Below the pieces are notes generated by a model. The model was not told the DNA's origin. It saw only the letters and a list, made by a program, of their open reading frames with translations, and ran no database searches. Below, one piece after another: positions 9,324-20,592 of a stretch of 64,000 nucleotides of DNA (position 1 is the first letter of the stretch; every line of letters starts with the position of its first letter). The DNA lies in contig JAHLMK010000006.1 in assembly GCA_019915135.1 (NCBI GenBank), forward strand, positions 1,674,001-1,738,000, written 5' to 3'. A program made the position numbers and the translations under genes. Source of the stretch: Strobilurus pachycystidiatus. Its lineage: Eukaryota; Basidiomycota; Agaricomycetes; Agaricales; Physalacriaceae.

Positions 9324-10835
9324 TCACCCTAGAAAAGCCTTCAACACACCATAAAACTCCTCCGTCGCATCAATCATCGGCAAATGGCCCGCACTCCCAA
9401 TCTGCTCGAAGGTCACGTTCCCCTTCGTCCACCTCTCTTTCAACGCCCTCAAACCCTTCGCCACATTCCCACCCCCGTCTAATTCCCCCGCAACAAGCAG
9501 GGTTCTGACTTTACACTCCTCCAGCCCATCCTCATACAAATCATACCCCATCAGCGCGTTTGCACCGATAGCGAACCCATCCACAGAAGTGGATTCGACC
9601 ATAGCATCGACAGCCTCCCGCCTAGGCGCAGTTAAGCGACTTCCCTCGGGGAACCACCGCGGGACGGTTATATCCGCGAGCCTCTTCATTCCTTTCTCTT
9701 TCGCGACGACGATCCGGTCCTCCCACGCCTCCTTGTTCCCAGCAGGCGTCTTCGGCGACGTATCGCACGCCACGACGTTGTCCGTGAGGTCGGGGAACTG
9801 CGTCCCGAACGAGAGGGCGGTGGCGCCGCCTTGGCTTACACCGACGACGGCGTGCACCTTGGGGATGGATAAGGACTTGAGGAGGTGTGCGATGTCTTGC
9901 GCTAGGAGCGGGATGGTGCAGGGCGGGGTGGCGGGCGAGTAGGACTGGCCGTGCCCGCGCTGGTCGTGCAGGAGGATGTTGTGGGACCGGGGCGGCGCGA
10001 GGAGGTATGGGAGGAGGAAGGACCACATGGTCGTGTTGGTCAAAAGGGAGTTGCAGAAGACAAGCCAGGGCGCGCTTGGTGAGACGATGTAGGTTTGAGC
10101 GTAGATGAAGTGTTCGGGCGAGTCAGGTAGAGGGATTTTGTGCTGTAGTTCTTCAATTACTGGGAGGACAATTTGGAGGAAAAGCAAGATCATACATCGG
10201 TGATATCAGCAGGCCAGGGAACAGTCTCATCGCTCATCCCAGCAACATCAAGCGATACCAAGAAGCGCGAAACCATATTGTATATCGCGACGACAGAAGA
10301 AGCCTCAACCAAGAGATCGTCGTCGTTCTGCAGATTAGCCTTAAACGCTGCGGTAGTCGCCTGCGAGACCTTGACGGCCGTGGTGCTTTCATGCGCAAAC
10401 GCCAGCGCGCTCTGTTGGAGGGCGCTGAGGACTCCTCCAGTCTCTTTCGGCAAAGTAGATGTATCGCGGACAAGAAGCAGCTGCGCCGTCGTCAGCCCTG
10501 CGTCCCGCCCGACGTGCTCATGATGGATCCATTCAAATGCGGCATGGTTGTGCGCTGCTACGCGAAGGATCTGTTTGCATCATTAGCCTCATTTCAAGTG
10601 TGTACATTGGATCTGTGAGACGCACCATAAGCTCCCGAACATCAGCCGGAAGTTTGCCCTTCGTCCTGATAGCGCCAAGGAGCGAGTTCCAGCCTTGCGC
10701 TACGGGCGGGACGTGCAGGAGGGTGCCGTCGAGCGGGGTGAGCCCTCGCGCGCCGCGCCGCTCGCGGATGGCATCTGCGATCTGGGACGATCCGGGTGTT
10801 GGATAACGGCCGGGGACGAGTCGGGATGTAGGCAT
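9324..10835 (-). CDS. Carboxymuconolactone decarboxylase / enol-lactone hydrolase fusion
   Basis: Three exons give 467 residues. Residues 1 to about 190 form an AhpD/carboxymuconolactone-decarboxylase-like domain, with VRELMILRVAAHNHAAFEW and then HHEHVGRDAGL. After the intron at 10143-10195, HKIPLPDSPEH opens an alpha/beta hydrolase of the 3-oxoadipate enol-lactonase type: HDQRGHG oxyanion region, nucleophile elbow GVSQGG near residue 300, LVAGELDGG acid region and SAGHLP histidine. The other intron is 10571-10625. Without the 53-nt intron the two halves would be separate overlapping frames, but the splice is clean and in phase. In fungi one step turns carboxymuconolactone into 3-oxoadipate; a fused decarboxylase-hydrolase would do exactly this. 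The function is inferred. It sits 299 bp downstream of the dehydratase gene on the same strand. Confidence 0.75.
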
Positions 10836-11134
10836 TGTCGTTGTGCGTGTGAGTGGGATGAGAGAAAGCTTGGAGTGGTTATCATTATGGTCATGCTCAT
10901 GGTCATGGTAGTTCGGATGCAAGTTGTTCCGTGGCGGAAATCACGCGGATGGCTATGCAAAGGTCGTTGAAGTACAACTTGCACCCATTGTAGAGATGGT
11001 ATCATTCGACACTACAGTGTATATGCAAGTAAGTAAAAGTAGGTGTGCGCTATTGTTACAACAGTAATCCATCAACAAGCATCAGCGACATAAAATCAAC
11101 GTCAACGAAGTCCTAGCACACGTCTGAGTCTAAC

Positions 11135-12471
11135 CTAGACCTCGGTCCTTCCCTGCCACTCTTCGACGGACTCCCTGATCATCGGTTTCCTACTCGCCGG
11201 TACTGGAAACTCAGCGATGGCATCAAAGCTCCTCAAGCTCTCGTCACTCTCACTGATCTCCCCTTCCACCAGATCTGGCGTCCCGACAGGCCTAGGACTG
11301 CTCAAGCGCTCGCCAGAGACCACCTGCCACAAAGTCCTCAGCCCATCAATACCCCTTCGCCCATGACGCCAAGTGCATCCCTCGTCCTCCTCCATCAAGC
11401 TCTTGTTAAACACCTCCAAACTCCACCAGCCCGTGTACCCTGTCGCTTGAACGAGCTTCGTCATCTGCACGACGGGCAAGAAGCCGAGATATCCACTCGG
11501 TGGATTGGGGTCGTCGGCAAGGGAGGGGGGATTAAAGGGGATTTCATCGGTAGGTTCGCAGGGGAAGACGCGAGAAGCGCGAGACCAGGTCATCCTGCGC
11601 GGGGCATCGGGACCGTCAGACACCGGCTCTGCAGGCTTGACGGCGTCCGCGAGCTGATATATGAATATCTTGTCGCCGGGGATGGTTCGCGATAGCTTCT
11701 CCAGGTTCTCGACCATCTTGGCGAGCGTCTGCTCGGTGCGGATAGATGACGGTGTTCCAGGATCTGCGTATTGGTTGCCACTGATGCATGATGAGTACGA
11801 TACGAGATATCACATACGATTCAGACTTACAGGCTGTTAAATGAATCCAAGATGATGCCAACGTTTGGGTGGTCTACCCGGCGCACGACATTCCAAACCT
11901 GCTCCCAGTTGTTGATGACAGTGCCCCAGGCTAATGGCTCATATCCGATGCGGACGTTATACCTAGCGGCGAGGTCCCCCAGGCGCGTAAACGCGTGCAC
12001 CTGGGCATCCACGTACATCTCAAAAGTATACTCGTCCGAGATAGGTTTACCCGGCACGTAGTTGGAGCACACCAGGATGAGATCACAGCGGAAGTGCTCC
12101 ATCAGCCTCAGCCACCGCTCGACGCTGTCCAGCCCCGCCTGCAGCTCCTCTTCCGTCCTGAAGTTTTCAAAATTGCGGACAGGCTGGAAGAGAGGAAGGG
12201 CGAGCCCTAGAGTGTCTGCCTTGGCCGTGATGGCCTTTGCGCACTCGCGTTCGAGATCGGGCGTAGATAGCGGCGCGGGAGAAAATGCGGCGGAGAAGAG
12301 TTGGCGGTGGGCGCCGCTGCGGACCTCGTCGACGAAGGCTTCAAAGTCGGGTATGAACACCTCCATACCGTCATAGCCGAGGCTGGCAGCGACCTCGACT
12401 TTCGTCGGGAGCGAGTGGTGTAGGCATGAGCCTAGAGATAAGCTAGCAATAGCGAACTGTGGTTTGGACAT
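11135..12471 (-). CDS. 3-dehydroshikimate dehydratase-like TIM-barrel protein
   Basis: Two exons (intron 11781-11830) give 428 residues. The protein belongs to the xylose-isomerase-like TIM-barrel family of sugar-phosphate isomerases and 3-dehydroshikimate dehydratases (fungal qa-4/QutC type). Motifs: FAIASLSLGSCLHHSLPTK at the start, GYDGMEVFIPDFE, LILVCSNYVPG, RIGYEPLAWG, NVGIILDSFNSLGN across the splice, IFIYQLADAV, and GWWSLEVFN. The Glu, Asp and His-type residues on these strands are the usual metal ligands. The enzyme would convert 3-dehydroshikimate to protocatechuate. The neighbouring lactone-processing fusion gene supports this role. An acidic tail of about 60 residues follows the barrel. 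Confidence 0.75.
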
Positions 12472-14331
12472 GGCGGGAAGGCCATGAGTCGCGAAAGTAA
12501 TTGGCTTTTGAGGCCACGGAAGGTGCTTGTTCCAATGTGATCGAGGATTATGTATATTCCACCTGGCGTTCGCAAAATAAGTCGGAAATTAACCTCTCGA
12601 GGCTCTCAAGCACCGATAACTCTATTGAGTGCGCTTGCGTTATGCTGCTATGCCCGGCCTGGAGGAGGTTTCATTCTTGAGTTGAGTTCTGAAGGCAGTC
12701 ATGATGTACCGGATCTAAAGACTACGGAAAGTTCCGAGGACTGAGATCCGCAATTCGTGTCCTGGATAATGATTTGACTTGAACTTCAAGATTACAGCCA
12801 TGATCTCAATTTGTTCGGGACCGTTCATTCGACTCTTCAATGCCAGTTGTGCGCGCTGCGCAAGCAGTTAAACCCGCCCATGGCGGCCACAGGGCGGCAC
12901 GATTTCGACCATCCTGCTCGGTCTAACGACGGCCCGTTCCGGTCCGATCGCGAATTACTAGTCGCCCTTTTTCGGCTCGGTGACGATGCTTGTGCCTGTT
13001 ATTATTAATTTAAATAAAAAGAAAAGAAAAAGAAAAAGAAAAGGAGAAAAAAGGAAGGAGAGAAGAGAGGAAACAGCTTGCCTCACTCACAGTCAAAGTT
13101 GCAGCCAGTAGAAAGCACTGTGGGAGCTGTATGCCTCAGAGTCGGGAGCAAGTGCCATTTTGGGAGGGAGCGCATGCCGATCATCTGTCCTCCCGATTGG
13201 GAAGAATTTGGCGGAGGTTAGTGAATTCTCAATGTTCTTGCTCTAAAAGCGCGCCACTGCTCTGAGAAAAAATTCTGAGCAGCGGAAAGTGCTTGAGATC
13301 ATGCCATGAATTTTTCGAATTTCTTCGCAATTTGCGGCGCGCCTTGAATTTGCTTTTCTAGTCGAGATTCACTAACTTCGGAGTCTGAATCTCAGACCTA
13401 ATCCGGTACACGCGACGCGAGGGCAACGCGATGCGGGGTAGCTGCACTCGGCAAGCTGCTCAGATCAATGCCTATGAGAGATGCTGTTGCGAAAGCTCGC
13501 TAGAGAGGCCAGAAACTAGTTCAACAGTTCAAGCAGACCGGTGTCAAACCTCTCCCTACCCAAGCTGAAGCATCAGCACAGTATGACTGAGCCCATAGCA
13601 TGTTCATAAGCATCAAATCTACTAGCTGTAAGTACTTACATGCTTTGTCTATCAACTTGCGTCAATTTACAAGTTGCAGAGGCCAGCACGCCCGCGAACG
13701 ACACCGGCATCGGGAGCCCGTGAGAACAACTTTCCGAATGGAATTTAAACTCCGACATTAGTGAGGCAGGTTAGTGAAACACAAGCATCGTCATCGAGCC
13801 CCTTTTTCAGACGCCACTCAATGAACAGACTGGCATAATTGTTGACCGCTGTCCATCAGTGTCCATCTCACCGATCTTGAAACGTGGATGTCTCATATGT
13901 CTGTGAATCAAAGACTAAGGCGAATAGACGCGTTTGACAGGACATATGCAACATAATACTTAGTGCTCCGACAGAGGCGAATCAGTGATAACGACACGCA
14001 GGTAAAACACCTTCCCGACTCTACGACATGATATGTAATGACTTTTGACCTGACTGAGGCCGCTAGCGATGGCAGGTAAAACGCTCCGGAGATACGAACT
14101 CGAAACTAGAAGTAAGAATCATTACATTAGTACACAGCCAATAGCTTAGTAGACTTTTTGACAGACCATACCAGCAAAGGTGATAACGATTAAAACACCT
14201 CGGGAAGATACGAATGCGACTCCGAATGTGTATTACAGTGTTACACTACACGCTGATGAATAAGATAGACTAATAAACAAGCATCCTCTCGCAATATAAC
14301 ATAATCATATCGCTGTTTCCCCCTCAGGCTA
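12472..14331. other. Long intergenic stretch, no gene
   Basis: No coding region is recognisable. A polypurine run rich in A and G occupies about 13016-13075. Three diverged copies of a (G)TAAAAC(A/G)C(C/T)-type unit followed by TACGA lie near 14002, 14083 and 14190, about 95 nt apart, suggesting an old repeat. It contains the downstream region of the Zn2Cys6 gene and the promoter of the dehydratase gene. Confidence 0.5.
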
Positions 14332-16896
14332 TCATGATCCCTCCAATCCAATCTTTCCCCATAGCCTCTCATCCCACTCCCCGTCCCACACCGTCCCGGT
14401 ACCCAGATCAGGCATCCACCCATTATCGTTCGTCATGAACACATTCGGATCAAAGTAATCCGCAGGCAGCAAGAGCGGGCTCAGATGCATATCCACCGGG
14501 AACACAGAATCGGTAAACACCTCCCCACCAACCCCGCCATCCACGGCGGCAATCTCCTTAGGCCTAGCCAGCGGGTTATCGTCCCCATCGCGCTTACGCT
14601 TCGTCTCTGCGGGCACACTCGGCTTGAGCTTCTCAACCTCCATCAACCGGTCGAGTGTCCTCCAGCAGCGCCGCCCAAGCTCCCATGTCCCCCCGATGCT
14701 CTTGAGTGCCTCCAGGCAGTTGAGCAGATGCAATTGCGTCTGCAACTCCATCGTCGTCGAGTGTTCGGTCGTACGTTGCCTGTACTTGAACCCCGAGAGG
14801 TGCGCAATCGCCGCAGTGAAAATGAGGTATATCATGCTCGGACTGCACACGGAAAGAGACGACGATGATGATGTACGGTACTTTTCCAACAGCATGTTAA
14901 ACGTCGAAGCCGCGTCAAGAAATGTCCCAATGGTGTTCCTCTCCTTGTAGCTGGACAAGGGGTTAGTTGACTATCATCGAAGGCGAGTAGGCAACGTACA
15001 ACGGTCGGTAGAGCAAAATGACCGCGATGTGGTAAAACATGTTTACTTCGAGCACCTTCTGCTCCGGCTGGTGGCCCAAGGATATTCGGAACTGCATCGG
15101 CAGCGTCTGCTGCCAAGATTCCAGTTCTTGTTTCAACATCGCCAACGCTGTCGTAACCTGCGTCGATGGCGTAAACTCGAAATACAGATGCAGATTGATC
15201 CGCGACACGATTTGACACAACGTATACGTGTGTGCAAATAGCGATTGGCCGTATGGTAGTGACGATGGCGGCGAGCGTAAGCTATCTGCAACCCCGGGAG
15301 GCTTCCCGAGCTGCAAGGACAGGACCAAGTCGAGGATCAGACACACACCCCAAACGTTCTGCCGCACTTCAATCTCCTCCTGGCTCAGACGCGATTTCGG
15401 CGATGACGGGACGTGCAGATCCAGCTCCTGCCCCATGCGAATGGCAATCCCAACCAATATCCACGCCTGGCCCTCGTTTCCCCGCCCATGGTCGCGCAGC
15501 GCGAGCAGCAAGAGCGCCTGTATTATCTCGATTCGTGCTCCCCGGCGAAGAGCAGATCCTAGAGCGGTCCGAGCCTGTTCATACCACAGATCAGCGGCAA
15601 TTTTGCTGGTATCGCCGCCGAACATGCTGAGATTCGCTGTAGAGTCCCGAGAGGGCGACAGCCGGCCACTGTAACTGCACAGAGACAGCACTAGACACGT
15701 CGTGTACTCTGAAACGTTCGGGCCTGTAATGTTCGGCTCTAGAGTATGTCGCGGAGGAAGGAGCGGATAGGAAGGGTGTACGTGCTCATAGTAGACGTCG
15801 AGGAGCCCGGTGAGGACGTGTGGCGGAGGCAGTTCAGACTGATCCACCGAAGGGAGCATATCGGGCTTTGTGGACGGGGACGTGGTGTCGAGATCGGCTG
15901 CTCGCCAGTAGCTTCCCGTGTACTCTAACCCGCCCCGATCGTCGCCCACGGTCATCTCGACATCGCCGTCCGGACTACGAGATGGGTTGTCATAAAAGTA
16001 GTTGGGGCTAGAAGGAGGTAGGTTGTGGAAGGCGGCACTAGATGATGAAGAAGCGTGGCTGGTCGCGGGGAATGTGAAGCCAAGGTCGTCGGGAGAGACG
16101 AGGAAACTGCGCGGCTCTGGATGTCTTGGGATGGGGACAGGAACAGGAGTTTGGGTGCGCTCGAATGATTCCCGCAGTGAATAGGATGGGGAGGTAGGGA
16201 CAGCAAAGGACACGCTGGGTGACGGCGCGGTAGCCCACTCCTGCGGGACAGAGGATGGATCTGCGGGTGGGGCAGATGAGCGCATGACTGTCGGAGATGG
16301 GCCACTAGCAGTGCTACCGGCGCCATTGGACTTTGCGTTCATCGGTGGAGGAAGAAGGGGTTTCGCGAAAGTGTCCTGTTCATTTCGTTGAGGGAAAGGC
16401 GCGAATTCGTTGGTCAGATCATCAAGAATCCTGGAGGCATCTGTCGTTGTCCACAAACCCTTGTAGCCGTCCCAGACGTCCTGGGTGCAGCTTTTAGACT
16501 CTTTCCGGAGCGTTTGTACGCATTCGAGGATGAGGTTGCCCAGCGAGCTTTTGTGTGATTTGGTGAGACATAGTCCCAGGAGTGTTTCGAGGAGCGTGAC
16601 CCGTGTCTCTGTATACCGCAGATATCCCGATGGTGGACCACGTCGGCGGGGCTCTCGCGAGTAAGAGCACTCGAGCTTGGTTTCTGTGCAGAACAAGCAG
16701 GGGTCTAGGCCGTCGCACTAAGGGAAACAAGATGTCGGCATCGGCCAAAACCAGAGGGCGGTGCTAACCTTTTTACGTTTCAGGCGACAAGTGTTGCACG
16801 CTGTGGGCGACGTCAATAAGCAACTGATGCGCCGCCGAAACACATGCCTCGCGACACCTTCTTGTTCGTCTTTTCTGGCGCAGAGGGCGGATTCAT
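14332..16896 (-). CDS. Zn(2)-Cys(6) fungal transcription factor
   Basis: Four exons give 805 residues. The N-terminus (MNPPSAPEKTNKKVSR) leads into a complete binuclear cluster, C-x2-C-x6-C-x5-C-x2-C-x6-C, split by the intron 16718-16768 after RLKRKK. RRRGPPSGYLRYTETRVTLLETLLG follows as linker and dimerisation helix. A Ser/Pro-rich region precedes the fungal-specific factor domain (LDVYYEHVHPSYPLLPP, later GQAWILVGIAIRMGQELDLH and RQNVWGVC). The last intron, 14951-14999, joins LLYRPF to YKERNT. The first intron (16801-16847) has a GC donor in the context GAG|GCATGT, which alone keeps the zinc cluster in frame. Nuclear DNA-binding protein; targets unknown, though the catabolic pair lies only 1.9 kb away. 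Confidence 0.88.
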
Positions 16897-17418
16897 CTTA
16901 CCCCGCAGTTGGGTTCATGAAGTGGGGAAGAGTTTCTCCTCTTTCCCACGATGAGCTTGTAAGCAATGACCGCATGGATTATTCCGCCTGCGTTATTGAA
17001 CAGGGAAGCCAGGGGAAGGCTTGCAGAGCAGTATTCTCGACCTGGATTTTGCACACAATTGCTATATCGCACTTGGCCATAAGCTTGGAATTCACTCTAC
17101 TTACAGTTAGTCAGGATGTTGCATCGTTCAATGCGCTTTCTCGTCGTAATCATTGATCTTTGCTGATAAACTCCTGCTGAAGTTCTCTTTACTGAAACTC
17201 ACAGTAGCATACCTTGCTCACGATCTCTCATAGCAATAATCATCTACTTATACCTTGTTCATGTGCCACTATAATCACTTACGGTTAGGAAGAAGGCGAG
17301 TGAGCAGAGTTTCACGCGTACGATTTCCTTTCATGACCATTACTCGCTGATTTCTACTTGTACACAAGAGCGGTAGAAGAGAACAATTTACGCCGTCTAT
17401 GTCTGGCGCATACCTGTA
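16897..17418. other. Intergenic, nothing seen
   Basis: Region between the Zn2Cys6 gene start and the end of the MYND gene. No motif, repeat or supported frame. Confidence 0.5.
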
Positions 17419-18642
17419 TCATCTGGCTTCGCAAACTCTTTTGTGTTGACCCCAATCGAGCATCTGGCCGCATCATCAGTTGAATGGTCACGTCATTTGA
17501 AGAGGACCGACCTGATGCTCCTTGCTGCAGTACAACGCTACTTTGCACTTGCCGCACTTGTTCAACTGGCGGTCCTCGTTACATCCCCACATGTTACAGA
17601 GGACCGTGGGCTTGTCGGGAAGCTTTCGTACCATAAGACTCTTGGCATGCAATGTCCTGCATCTACTCATGTCGAAAATTCCGCAGTCCGTATCGTCGCA
17701 TCCGGCGCTGCCGCATCCTTCCGGAAAAGTGTCGAGGAGATGGAGTGGGAGACGCTTTTCAGCCCATGTGAAGATGACTCGAGCTTTCCCTGGTCGAAGC
17801 AATGAGTTCGGCGCGTGCCTACAGCCTAATTGGATGTAATACCGGTTTCCTCGCCGCCTTGAGGCATGATGACAATGAATGGAGGGACGTATCCGACCTC
17901 AGGATCCGAGAGAAGCGAACGAATACATATATCGCTTTGTGCAAAACATGGTCGGTGGTGACCCTTGAAGCCAAGACTGGCTCCGAGCATCCGCTCACAG
18001 ACTTGACGCAACTTGTTAGAGATCATCTCAGGCAACAAGGGATGTGGCGTACCGTTAGGCTTCCAATTCGGGTGACTACGCTCGACCCAGTAGTCGACGA
18101 CAGCGTCGGTGACTTCGTTCTCCCAGTTCGTAATAATGATAGGGATATCGCTACCATTGACGTCGTAGAAGCAACGTAGGGCAAGGAGCTCGGGCATCTG
18201 GAAAAAGAATACACAACGCGTCAAAAAGGGGCCAAACGTCAAGACAAACCATAGAGGCAGGAATATGCGTAAGGAACCCGTCCATCTTGTCCTGGCTATT
18301 GGTGTGATCCCATTTCGACTTGTGCATGTAGATCTGCAGCCTGAAATTGGCCGTGTCCATAGGAAGGAGTCGGCCTGTGTCGACCGTCTTGAAGAAGATG
18401 TTGGCCGCCGAGTACGGCGTCCCCTTTTTCCAGTAGATGTACTGCTGGCCTTTCGCGTCTGGCTGGGCTTGCTGCTGATACCATTTTTTCCAAGGGGAAC
18501 CGCCGTGCCGTTTCCATTGTTCTTCGCCCTCGTCGAACAGGAAGTCGCGAATATACTCTGTCCGGTCCATGTCGACCTCCTCCATAGGCATCCAGCGAGC
18601 GCAGTCGGCCATCTTGACGGGGTCGTAGAACACGTACGACAT
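17419..18642 (-). CDS. MYND zinc-finger protein
   Basis: Four exons (introns 18198-18249, 17790-17842 and 17464-17511) give 356 residues. Most of the protein is unassigned, beginning MSYVFYDPVKMADCARW. The last 45 residues are a MYND finger: C-x4-C, then C-GK-C, VALYCS, and W..HKRVC at the very end, just before the stop. The usual cysteine after YCS-x2 is histidine here (KEHQ), which could still bind zinc. The last intron splits the finger between HQ and MLDWGQH. MYND fingers mediate protein-protein contacts; partner unknown. The start at 18642 was preferred to an in-frame ATG 57 nt upstream because the shorter start fits the protein better. Confidence 0.78.
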
Positions 18643-18998
18643 AGCAGTGCCGAAGGGTTTGAAGTGGAAATTGAATGGGGGTAAAGACGAAAGTCGCAAA
18701 TTTCAATTAACGCGCCATGTCACTGTCTCGTGACAAGTAACAGCAATTCAAATTGAAGTGTGGCGCTCTCAACTCTCGATATGTTACTCTCTACTTGTGC
18801 GTTGAAATGAGATTTGGTGGTTCACGCTGTAGTCCTTCTTGTACAGTATCTTTCATTGAACAAGAGCCCAGTCCACAGAAAGTTATTGGTGCGCCGCTCT
18901 GATGTAGATAGATAAATACATAAGTTATAACACGACCGGCGTGGTCCTTGATACCAACAGGATGGTGCCAGTGCATCCAAAACAGTAGGTCAGAAGAG
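18643..18998. other. Intergenic, nothing seen
   Basis: Promoter space of the MYND gene and 3' flank of the DUF6533 gene. No recognisable signal. Confidence 0.45.
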
Positions 18999-20592
18999 TT
19001 AGACTATTCCGGCATCCGTTGATGACGAGAAACCCGTCAGATTTGTCCCGTTACTCTGCAGGTGGCGATCTGTGGCACCGGCAGCTGCGTGCCAGGATAG
19101 TTCTTTTGCGCTGTTCGATGGAGGAATGGAATTGACAAAAGCTGGCGTCGAAGGAATCTCGGTCACGGCCGCCTTCTGGAGATTTAATAGCATTCGCGTT
19201 GTCAGAACCCCGATTGCTGCGTGGAAAGGACTGATGAAAAGGTCAGTCACTTCAGCGAAGCTGATAAGATACCAAGCATGTACCCGTAGCTGAACCAGGG
19301 AATATGGGTAACGCCCTGAAGCGACACGTTAGGTATACGAAGCAACATGAAGGACAGCGTTGAACTCACGACGACCATGAGGTTGTTGAAGACTAACAGG
19401 ACGGTGATTCTTGAGAGATGTCAGCACAACGACCCCATGCTATCAAGAGTGTAGTAACTCACCCCAAGAAGTAGAAAATGTTGTCGCGAATGATCAACGA
19501 ATAGAGAGAGATCTTTTTCCCCATTCGTAAACGTCCAGCCGTTGACATCGTGGTTTTATACAGTGCAAAGGCGAACAAGACGCCTTCATACGCGGTCGCT
19601 GCGATCCCGATGAGACCTCAGCTCTCGAGGATGACATAAAGTACACACCAGGTACCCATTGAACCCATTCAATTCCAGAGTGAATGGAAGGACAGCCTGG
19701 GAGCGGCAGGTGTATCGCATCGGCGATAACAGCGCGACGGCGCTCGGCGTTGTATGCAAGAATATAGAAGAATCCGGCTATCGATCCGACAAACAGAATG
19801 GCATTGAAGACCGCCACCTAAATCACGCCGTCAGTGTCACTTGGATCGTTCCCGTAGCGATGTGCGATGAGACGTACTCGTCTTGACAGCTTATACAGGG
19901 CGTATATCCGTAGCTGGAGAACGATCTCTACTGACCACAGACTGATTGCGCCCACCACGCGAATTATAGAGTCCATGGCAACGCATCTGGCGGTTGATTA
20001 TCAGTTCATCTTCGTCATAACAAGTAGGCACGGTTGTACAGATCATCGTTCGTGATGCCAGGGATGGAGAAGACATGGATTTGCGTGACATCGAAAATCA
20101 GAAGTGCGATGCTGTAGTACCGGATCTACGGCGTGAATCAGATGTTGCCGGACTAGCACTGTGATTATATGGAGCAGAGCACGCACCCAAAGGAAAATGG
20201 CTTTGGAAAACGACCACTTCTGGGGCTGAGGAAACTTTTCAGTTTGATCATGGGACTAGACGTCGTAACAAGACTAACCCAAATGTATCGAACCTGACCG
20301 ATAGTGTCTCTTCAGTAGCAGCATCGTACCAAGCGCATCAAACGAACCTCGTCTTCGAGAGTGACAACTGGTATGGGTAGAGTATCAGTAAGAAAGTACT
20401 CGCTACCCGCCACACGACGGTGTTACACTTACAGTAATCATGAACAATCCACGTCACGCCGACAACTAGGCAGGATGCGTTAGGCAAGTACGGCATCAAA
20501 ATTGCTGCATACTCACGGACTGCGTGCAGCGGTATCAAACTGCCGAGATAGAGGGCCTCAAACTTGGCGTTGTCGCCTTGAGTGTAGGACAT
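18999..20592 (-). CDS. DUF6533 multi-pass membrane protein
   Basis: About eleven exons and 300 residues. The N-terminus holds the DUF6533 hallmark VTWIVHDYLVTLEDEVRYIW, assembled from four exons including a 15-nt mini-exon that codes VRYIW. Then come WSFSKAIFLW and YYSIALLIFDVTQIHVF, which belong to the usual seven membrane segments. Later helices include VVGAISLWSVEIVLQLRIYALY, VAVFNAILFVGSIAGFFYI and NLMVV. The final exon (WFSYGPFHAAIGVLTTRMLLNL) ends in a short polar tail. These proteins are abundant in agaricomycetes and have no established function. Every intron used is 45-70 nt with GT..AG ends, but exon borders were assigned by eye. Confidence 0.75.

Noticed and set aside
10190..10453. 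Separate small decarboxylase-like gene ending at a TGA before the hydrolase
   Set aside because: The TGA lies within a well-formed 53-nt intron whose removal joins both domains in phase.
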